A DNA stretch of 13,787 bases from an uncultured Eubacteriales bacterium (GTDB taxonomy: Bacteria > Bacillota > Clostridia > Oscillospirales > CAG-272), in contig CAKXXW010000041.1 of NCBI GenBank assembly GCA_934378145.1, positions 1 through 13,787 on the forward strand, read 5' to 3'. Positions 8,272 through 13,787 of the stretch are shown one piece after another; the first letter of the stretch is position 1, and each line of letters starts with the position of its first letter. The translations under genes and the position numbers were made by a program. The notes under the pieces are model-generated. The model was given only the letters and a program-made list of their open reading frames with translations. It was not told where the DNA came from and did no database searches.

Positions 8272-8281
8272 AAAGGGAGGT
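8272..8281 (+). promoter_or_regulatory. Ribosome binding site of the lipoprotein gene
   Basis: AAAGGGAGGT lies nine bases before the ATG at 8291 and is close to the ideal anti-16S match. It fixes this ATG as the start. Confidence 0.85.
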
Positions 8282-8290
8282 AAAGAAAAA

Positions 8291-11200
8291 ATGAAAAAGA
8301 AGCTACGGTATATCCTGTCCATCACGGTGATTCTTTTAGGCATATTCCTGCTTGCAAGCTGCAACGGCTGTGACAGCTGCGGCGGGTGCAACGGCTGTGA
8401 TATCCAATTGAAGGAATTGAAAAGCGATATGGGCATTGTCCTGCAAGGCGGAGGCTTCGAAAGAGGCTCCAAGCTCATAACGGAAAAGCGCGACCTGTCC
8501 GATGAGGCGGTTCAAAAAGCGCTGGCCTTGTTGCCGGAACGGTGTGCCGCCTTTGAGGAGTCGGACTTGGCGGCCATTGACATCTCGGTTCTTAAGGAAG
8601 GCGCCAAGGTGCAGCCCAACGGAAAAGTGAAAATAACCGTTCCTGCGCCCCTCAAGGACGTAACCGACTACGTGGTGTACCACGTCAAGAGCGAAACCGA
8701 AGTGGAGGAGCTTGCCTGCGAATATAAGGACGGGCAAGTGATCTTTGAAACCGACTCGTTTTCCCTGTTCTTTTTCGGGGACGCATCGGTGGGTGAAAAG
8801 ATTACCATCAAGGTGGAGAAATCGTGCCCGGGCGGTGTATCGGTGAGAAGGACCGATTTCTTTGTCCTCCACGATCGTTTTTATCTGAGCGACGGCGAGG
8901 AAACGACCGTCTATGTAAAACAAGGCGGGGAATTGAGGCTGAAAGTCTCCGAAACGGAGGGCTTCTATTTTGCAGGGTGGTTCCTTGAAAACAACGGCGT
9001 AGTGGAGGAGAAGCCCTTTTCCACGGAGCGTGACTACAATTTTGTCGCCGGCGGCGAACAAACGATTGTGGCCAAATTCTACGCCGATTTGACCGGGGTG
9101 TATCAGCTGTGGCATTTCCCCGGCACATCCAATTTCCCCGTGGCGTATGCTGATGGCAGAGCGTCAGAAAAGCTTTTCCTCAAGCCCGGCAACAGCAAAA
9201 ACTACGACATTAACGGCCTTGTGCTGAAGGGACTGAAAAGACACCCTAAAACGGGCAAGATGATGTTCGTTGAGCTGTCCCCCGACCAATATACCGTGAC
9301 CGGATTGGACGAGGTGGACTACACCAAGGAAGGCGAATATGTGGTTTGGTACAAACTTAAGGATCATGATTTGAAAACCCGCATAGCGCTGCACATTTCC
9401 GAGGACAATCCCATGCTGGCGGCACGATCGACCTACGGCGGTAAATTCCGCGTGGAGGCCAATTACGGCGTGGGGAAGGACACATACCACAAATACAAAG
9501 AGTTTATTCTGACCGGAGACAACAGCGAGTATACGCTGATCGCCGAGCCGAAGGCTTGGGGGGACGGACAGACCAATGAAAATGATTTTGAGTTTGACGG
9601 CTGGTATGAGCTGCACGAGGGCGGCGTTATCGGCGAGAAACTGTCTGACAGTGCCGAGTTCAAGCTCAACGGCGACAGAGGCGATTTGACCGTCTTGGCG
9701 GTGTTCAAAATCAAATCAACCGCATCGAACATGAAAGGAGTATATCAGCTTCGCCTGTTCCCCGGTACCTCGAATATCCCCGCCAGAGAAAACGGCACGC
9801 TGACCCAAGAATTGTTTTACAAACCCGGCGCACCGGAAATCGACCTGTTGAACATACAGGTGATGGGACTTCGCCGCACGGCTGACGGCAAAGGCACGGA
9901 GCTTGTGCCTCTTTATTTCGGCGATTATACCATTGATTACGACGGGTTGGACTTCCGAAAAGAAGGTATTTATGACATAGACTACAATATTATGCTGGAC
10001 GATCATGAGTACACCGGCGGGTTTAGCGTTTCCATTTCGGAAAAGCACGCCAACCTCACCCTGGAATTTGAGGGGAACGGAAGGCTGGAGGTGGATCGCT
10101 TCCATGAAACCGTCATGACGGAAAGCGGCGTTCCTCAAACCTTCGGGTATTTCCGTCTGCACGGTTTCAGACGCATTACGGCCGTGCCCGACGCCGGATA
10201 CCGGTTTGTCGGCTGGTATTCCGTTGACGCGGAGGGACGTGTTTCCGAACAGCCCGTTTCTACCGAAGCGGAATATGATTTTACCCAAAACGGCAAAGAC
10301 GAGCATCTGAAAGCCTTATTCAGGGAAGATGTCATGTCGATTGAAGTGACCTGCGACGGATTTGAATACGGATTCTTCCATTACGACTTGTCCTCTAAAA
10401 AACAAGCCGACCTTACGGGGCTTACCGTAACGACGAACAACGGCAACGTTCTCGACGCGTCCGAATATATTGTCGATGCAAGCCGGGTGGACTACACAAA
10501 GACGGGCGATCATGAAATCATCATTACTTACAAGCATGACAAGGGCGTAAAAGCCACGCTTATGGTAAACGTACCCAAAGCCGAAATGTATTGTTACTTA
10601 GACAATAGCGAACAAAACGGCATAATCAAAAAAGGCGATGTCACCGTGGTGGATTCCCCCGACGGCTACCGGGAGGAAATTGACCTTGGCGGCACGGTAA
10701 CTCTGACAGCGCACCCCAACGAGGGCTACAAGTTTGAAGGCTGGTACATCAAGCACTCGTACAGCGGAGAAGCACAGTATGTCTCGTCCAACGCGACCGA
10801 AACATTTACCTTAACCGACAACACCTACATCTACGCAAGGTTTGTCGAAAAGAAAAATGTGACCTTGACCGTCATCGCGGATGAACGCGGAAATGTTTAC
10901 GAATATAAAGAGCAAGGCTCGTCCGGCCCCGAAAAGGAGCTGCAATTGGAGGTCGTGGAAGGCTCCAAGGTTAAAGTTTCGGCCAGCGGCGCAACCGGTT
11001 ACTATAAATTCGTCGGCTGGTACGACGGCGAAGGCGAAAACGCAGCGCTGATTTCTACCGAAGACATTTACGAATTCACCGTAGACGAGGACACCACAGT
11101 GTACGCAAGATTCGGCTATGCGTTTTACATTGCGGCAAGAATCGAAGAAAACGGCGCGGGTGAGTTTGTCGGCGTGGATGTTTCGGAAGAAGGAGACTTC

Positions 11201-12754
11201 TATGTGGATGACCTGCCGGAGAACGCAAGCGTTACCCTCGAAGTGAAGCCGAAACCCGGCTATCAGTTTGTCGGTTGGTTTGTTTCCGCCGACCTTTATT
11301 CCGCGGAAAATTTGATTTCGACCGAGAAAAAGCACACCTTTGTCGTCAACGAGCATACGAGCAATCTGCATTTGACCGCGCTGTTCCGGGCTACCGTCAC
11401 CGAAATCAAGCCGGCGGACGATCCCGATTGGGGCTTTTACCTCGATAACGAAGGAAAATTGATAACCGAGTATGTGATAGCAAAGAACAGCGAGTTTTAT
11501 GCCTCCCCCGAAGGGCTGCCCGTGCTCGGCAAGGTTGGCGACGAATACCGGGCGTTGATTTACGGTGTGGAATATAAAATCGACAGCACGATCCCGTACA
11601 ACGAAAACGGAAGGTTTGACACGAGCCAAACGGGTACGTTCACGATCACGTACACGTACTTAGCGAATCCCAAATTAAAAGCGACCATTACCATTAAGGT
11701 GACCGAGATTTTCAGCTTCCTTGCGCAGACCTCTCCTTTCAGCGGGGGACAGATTACCGAAAACGGAGCCGAGGTGAACTTCGGCAACGGTCGGAGAGTG
11801 GAAAAAGGAACGAAGATCACACTGACCGCAGTAGCGAGCGAAGGCTATAATTTCTCCGGTTGGTATGTTGTCTCTCCCAACCAAAGCGAAACGCTGATCA
11901 CCACGAACGCAACCTGTACCTTTACGGTCAATGACAATATGTACGTTCAGGCTAAATTCGCGGAAAAGGAAATGTACAACTTTATCGCTTATCCGGCCGA
12001 GGCCGGTTACTTCACGGAAAACGGACAGCAAGTGGACTTCGGCAACGGTCGCAGGGTTGAAAAAGGCACACAGATCACCTTGACGGCTCACGTAAAAGAA
12101 GCGGGCTATCGGTTTGTCGGCTGGTACCATGCCTCCGATCAGAACGAGACGCTTATCTCCTCGAATGAGACATATACCTTTACCGTCAACGAAGACATGT
12201 ACGTTTACGCGAGGTTTGAGGAAAAAGAAAAGTTTAACTTCTACGCGTATGCGATGGGAGAGGGCTTGATCCTCGAAAACGGAGAGGCAGTGGACTTCGG
12301 CAACGGTCGGAGAGTGGAAAAAGGCACAAAGATCACGCTGACTGCCGTAGCAAGCGAAACATATAACTTTGTCGGCTGGTACCTTGCCTCCGATCAGAAC
12401 GAAACGCTGATCGCCACGACCGCGACATATACCTTTACGGTTAACGAAAATATGTATGTTTACGCGAAATTCGTCGAAAAGGAAATGTATACCTTTATCG
12501 CTTATCCGACCGAGGCCGGTTACTTCACGGAAAACGGACAGCAAGTGGACTTCGGCAACGGCCGCAGGGTTGAAAAAGGCACACAGATCACCTTGACGGC
12601 CCATGTAAGAGAACAAGGCTATCGGTTTGTCGGCTGGTACATTGTCTCTCCCAACCAGAACGAAACGCTTATCTCCTCGAATGAGACATATACCTTTACG
12701 GTTAACGAAGACATGTATGTGTACGCAAAGTTCAATGAAAACTCGGACAACTGA
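8291..12754 (+). CDS. Giant lipoprotein with ten InlB-like GWY/F repeats and Ig-like domains
   Basis: The product has 1487 residues. A type II signal peptide ends in the lipobox Leu-Ala-Ser-Cys, so Cys24 is the predicted lipidated residue. The mature start has cysteines at 24, 27, 30, 33 and 36. Residues 40-166 form a domain with VQPNGKVKITVPAPLKD and VIFETDSFSLFFF, a pattern I associate with clostridial surface proteins but cannot name. Ten InlB-like repeats (Listeria-Bacteroides repeat type) centre on Trp230, 438, 642, 818, 910, 996, 1191, 1278, 1363 and 1449. Big_3-like Ig domains lie between them at about 270-375, 483-585, 681-762 and 1035-1140. The first two are paralogous (GVYQL, FPGTSN). 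The protein ends directly after repeat ten, without a membrane helix or sorting signal, so the lipid is the likely anchor. No catalytic domain is visible. A surface adhesin or scaffold role is inferred. Confidence 0.94.
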   Translation: MKKKLRYILSITVILLGIFLLASCNGCDSCGGCNGCDIQLKELKSDMGIVLQGGGFERGSKLITEKRDLSDEAVQKALALLPERCAAFEESDLAAIDISVLKEGAKVQPNGKVKITVPAPLKDVTDYVVYHVKSETEVEELACEYKDGQVIFETDSFSLFFFGDASVGEKITIKVEKSCPGGVSVRRTDFFVLHDRFYLSDGEETTVYVKQGGELRLKVSETEGFYFAGWFLENNGVVEEKPFSTERDYNFVAGGEQTIVAKFYADLTGVYQLWHFPGTSNFPVAYADGRASEKLFLKPGNSKNYDINGLVLKGLKRHPKTGKMMFVELSPDQYTVTGLDEVDYTKEGEYVVWYKLKDHDLKTRIALHISEDNPMLAARSTYGGKFRVEANYGVGKDTYHKYKEFILTGDNSEYTLIAEPKAWGDGQTNENDFEFDGWYELHEGGVIGEKLSDSAEFKLNGDRGDLTVLAVFKIKSTASNMKGVYQLRLFPGTSNIPARENGTLTQELFYKPGAPEIDLLNIQVMGLRRTADGKGTELVPLYFGDYTIDYDGLDFRKEGIYDIDYNIMLDDHEYTGGFSVSISEKHANLTLEFEGNGRLEVDRFHETVMTESGVPQTFGYFRLHGFRRITAVPDAGYRFVGWYSVDAEGRVSEQPVSTEAEYDFTQNGKDEHLKALFREDVMSIEVTCDGFEYGFFHYDLSSKKQADLTGLTVTTNNGNVLDASEYIVDASRVDYTKTGDHEIIITYKHDKGVKATLMVNVPKAEMYCYLDNSEQNGIIKKGDVTVVDSPDGYREEIDLGGTVTLTAHPNEGYKFEGWYIKHSYSGEAQYVSSNATETFTLTDNTYIYARFVEKKNVTLTVIADERGNVYEYKEQGSSGPEKELQLEVVEGSKVKVSASGATGYYKFVGWYDGEGENAALISTEDIYEFTVDEDTTVYARFGYAFYIAARIEENGAGEFVGVDVSEEGDFYVDDLPENASVTLEVKPKPGYQFVGWFVSADLYSAENLISTEKKHTFVVNEHTSNLHLTALFRATVTEIKPADDPDWGFYLDNEGKLITEYVIAKNSEFYASPEGLPVLGKVGDEYRALIYGVEYKIDSTIPYNENGRFDTSQTGTFTITYTYLANPKLKATITIKVTEIFSFLAQTSPFSGGQITENGAEVNFGNGRRVEKGTKITLTAVASEGYNFSGWYVVSPNQSETLITTNATCTFTVNDNMYVQAKFAEKEMYNFIAYPAEAGYFTENGQQVDFGNGRRVEKGTQITLTAHVKEAGYRFVGWYHASDQNETLISSNETYTFTVNEDMYVYARFEEKEKFNFYAYAMGEGLILENGEAVDFGNGRRVEKGTKITLTAVASETYNFVGWYLASDQNETLIATTATYTFTVNENMYVYAKFVEKEMYTFIAYPTEAGYFTENGQQVDFGNGRRVEKGTQITLTAHVREQGYRFVGWYIVSPNQNETLISSNETYTFTVNEDMYVYAKFNENSDN
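11711..12751 (+). repeat. Four tandem 85-88-codon repeats with recent duplication
   Basis: The units are 11711-11974, 11975-12232, 12233-12487 and 12488-12751. All contain FGNGRRVEKGT, ITLTA, a GWY core and YTFTVNE-type ends. Units 2 and 4 share GYFTENGQQVDF and TAHV, while units 1 and 3 share TAVASE. The offset is 513 bases between units 2 and 4 and 516 bases between units 1 and 3. Bases 12001-12048 match 12514-12561 exactly. A two-unit block therefore appears to have been duplicated recently. Confidence 0.9.
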
Positions 12755-12847
12755 GCGCGACTGAGCAGAAAAACAACCGCCCGCGAAAAGCGGAGGAAAA
12801 CTATTTTACCATAACACAATAAGAAGTGCAGCGGCTTGTTTTACCTG

Positions 12848-12928
12848 AAACATTTCCGCCGATGGGAAACGGTATCTTTTGCGGCACACGGGTGCCCGAA
12901 ATGCCGTTCGGTGACAGGACCGGACGCG
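12848..12928 (+). repeat. Intergenic repeat, copy B (zinc-ribbon start)
   Basis: This is the partner of copy A at 4730-4808, identical over the first 32 bases and clearly similar after that. It lacks one base relative to copy A just before TGCCCG, so upstream of CPKC the two copies run in different frames. Unlike copy A, it keeps both cysteine pairs of the ribbon in the sequence that follows. Confidence 0.85.
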
Positions 12929-12986
12929 CACTACTGCCATGTCTGCGGCGAAAAGCTGTCGAGGGCGATACAAAAACAAAAAACCG

Positions 12987-12994
12987 AAAAGGAG
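12987..12994 (+). promoter_or_regulatory. Ribosome binding site of the last gene
   Basis: AAAAGGAG lies ten bases before the ATG at 13005. Together with the signal peptide that begins at this ATG, it fixes the start. Confidence 0.8.
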
Positions 12995-13004
12995 AAGAAA
13001 CAAC

Positions 13005-13787
13005 ATGAGTAAGATTACACACAAAGTCATTTGTCTGCTTCTGACTCTTGTGATGCTGCTGGGAGTTCTGCCGCTTGCAGGCCTCGGCACGTTCAGTGCA
13101 AAGGCGGCAGAAGCACCGACCATTGGCGAAGTCGGCAAAGAGAAAACGCAAGAGGATCGCACGAAAAAGCTGATCACGACGCTGAACCCCGCAGACCGCA
13201 CAAAGGTAAGCGAAGTGGCGGGAACCTCCGACATCTCAACAATACTTGTATACGGCGGCACGTATAATAAGCCCACCGTTATCGTGACAACAGGCGCACC
13301 CGCACGCTTCAATATAAACAGCGGCAACGGAGACTGGTTCAAGAAGAACAGCGCGGGCGAATGGAAAAGATATACCGGAGCTACCTTTACAGAGGGTACA
13401 TACATGTTCCATTGTCAGGTTCGCATCGACGACGCGGCAGGCTTGACGCACATGCTTGACAGCGCAGGCGTTACCGTTACGGTAGACGGCGTGGCATGGA
13501 CGACAGACACCCCCGGAGTGTATGACGACTACTCGCTCGTATGGGCAGATTCTCCCGAATATACGGTCACTGCACCCGCAGGCACACCGCTTGCATTTGC
13601 AAAGAACGACGCATGGGATATCGAAAATCCGAAAAACGGCGTGGCTATCACTTCCTTCTCCGTAGCAAGCGGCGCAACAGGCGGCACGGCACCGTATACC
13701 TTCTCCAAGGTTTCCGGTCCCGCTTGGCTTGAGGTTGCCCCCGACGGTACCGTTTCCGGCACACCGACGGCTGCAGGAGCAAATGAA
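13005..13787 (+). CDS. Secreted protein with putative Ig domain (3' partial)
   Basis: The frame is open from the ATG at 13005 to the window edge, 261 codons with no stop. It begins with a typical signal peptide: basic start, a Leu-rich core, and cleavage near Ala-Lys-Ala at residues 32-34. Residues 37-75 are Lys/Glu/Thr-rich and unrecognised. Residues 76-200 look like a beta-rich module with FTEGTYMFHCQVRIDD and VTVTVDGVAW, a pattern I recall from gut Firmicutes surface proteins but cannot name. Residues 206-261 match the putative Ig (He_PIG-like) pattern: GGTAPYTFSKVSGPAWLEV, then DGTVSGTPTAAG. The rest lies outside the window, so anchoring and function are unknown. It is probably another large surface protein, given the three before it. 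Confidence 0.9.
   Translation, partial: MSKITHKVICLLLTLVMLLGVLPLAGLGTFSAKAAEAPTIGEVGKEKTQEDRTKKLITTLNPADRTKVSEVAGTSDISTILVYGGTYNKPTVIVTTGAPARFNINSGNGDWFKKNSAGEWKRYTGATFTEGTYMFHCQVRIDDAAGLTHMLDSAGVTVTVDGVAWTTDTPGVYDDYSLVWADSPEYTVTAPAGTPLAFAKNDAWDIENPKNGVAITSFSVASGATGGTAPYTFSKVSGPAWLEVAPDGTVSGTPTAAGANE

Larger units (their letters stand above)
8105..8290 (+). other. 186-base leader region before the lipoprotein gene
   Basis: The first part (8105-8160) is A/C-rich and nearly free of T, and includes ACAAGAC three times in tandem (8139-8159). A strong hairpin follows at 8203-8233, then the ribosome binding site of the next gene. I see no open frame of note and no clear promoter. The region looks like an untranslated leader or spacer. 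Confidence 0.5.
12755..13004 (+). other. 250-base gap before the last gene, with zinc-ribbon frame and repeat
   Basis: The first 60 bases hold only a weak CCGC/GCGG stem (12780-12793) and A/T-rich sequence. The rest carries copy B of the intergenic repeat and a small Cys4 zinc-ribbon reading frame that runs into the next gene. No convincing promoter or terminator was seen. Confidence 0.55.
12815..13012 (+). pseudogene. Small zinc-ribbon reading frame overlapping the next gene's start
   Basis: The frame is open from 12815, just after an in-frame TAA, to the TAA at 13010-13012. It encodes CPKCRSVTGPDAHYCHVCGEKL followed by a Lys/Glu/Gln-rich tail. The two Cys-x-x-Cys knuckles, 14 residues apart, and the Gly-Glu-Lys-Leu ending are the hallmark of a short zinc ribbon. 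No ATG is present and the best alternative start is TTG at 12836, without a strong ribosome binding site, so it may be a 5'-truncated remnant. Its stop overlaps the ATG of the next gene by eight bases, and that gene's ribosome binding site lies inside it. If the frame is translated, the two would be coupled. Confidence 0.4.

Noticed and set aside
11711..12751. CRISPR-like array
   Set aside because: The repeats are in-frame protein repeats of 255-264 bases with no unique spacers.
12780..12793. CCGC/GCGG stem after the lipoprotein gene as a terminator
   Set aside because: Only four base pairs and no T-run after it.
12806..13405. 199-codon minus-strand frame across the last gene's start
   Set aside because: The + strand has a ribosome binding site, a signal peptide and an Ig-like domain in the same place; the minus frame shows no recognisable feature.

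Overview
The window reads as a stretch of a low- to mid-GC Gram-positive (Clostridia/Firmicutes) chromosome, most like gut- or rumen-associated Oscillospiraceae and relatives. The clues are a cohesin and a type I dockerin on one secreted protein, Cys-x-x-Cys/His-rich surface repeats, InlB-like Gly-Trp-Tyr repeats, Firmicutes-style signal peptides and strong AGGAGG-like ribosome binding sites. The species cannot be named from this sequence alone. I saw no rRNA, tRNA, CRISPR array, transposase or phage gene.

All four large genes lie on the + strand and encode exported proteins. (1) Positions 2-4519: the 3' part of a very large secreted protein, cut by the left window edge. It has a long unrecognised N-terminal region, a coiled-coil patch, a carboxypeptidase-regulatory-like beta domain, a Big_2 Ig-like domain, a short Cys-rich segment, a cohesin and a C-terminal dockerin. 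(2) 4958-8104: a signal-peptide protein with two Cys-rich blocks, one InlB-like repeat, a Gly/Asn/Pro linker and a C-terminal membrane anchor. (3) 8291-12754: a giant lipoprotein with an odd run of five cysteines at its mature N-terminus and ten Gly-Trp-Tyr/Phe repeats interleaved with Ig-like domains. Its last four repeats are recently duplicated and mosaic. (4) 13005-end: the start of a secreted protein with a putative Ig domain, cut by the right edge.

The gaps are not empty. The 438-base gap before gene 2 and the 250-base gap before gene 4 share a repeated element of about 80 bases that encodes a zinc-ribbon start (CPKCRSVT). A one-base indel puts the two copies in different frames. The downstream copy forms a small Cys4 zinc-ribbon reading frame whose stop codon overlaps the start of gene 4. 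The 186-base gap before gene 3 holds an A/C-rich leader, a triplicated 7-mer and a perfect 12-bp hairpin.

The genes look like a surface-protein cluster. Proteins 1 and 2 share the Cys-rich His-Ser-Phe motif, and proteins 2 and 3 share the InlB-like repeat, but each protein is retained differently (dockerin, membrane helix, lipid). No enzyme domain was recognised. Adhesion, scaffolding or matrix assembly is an inference from architecture only.
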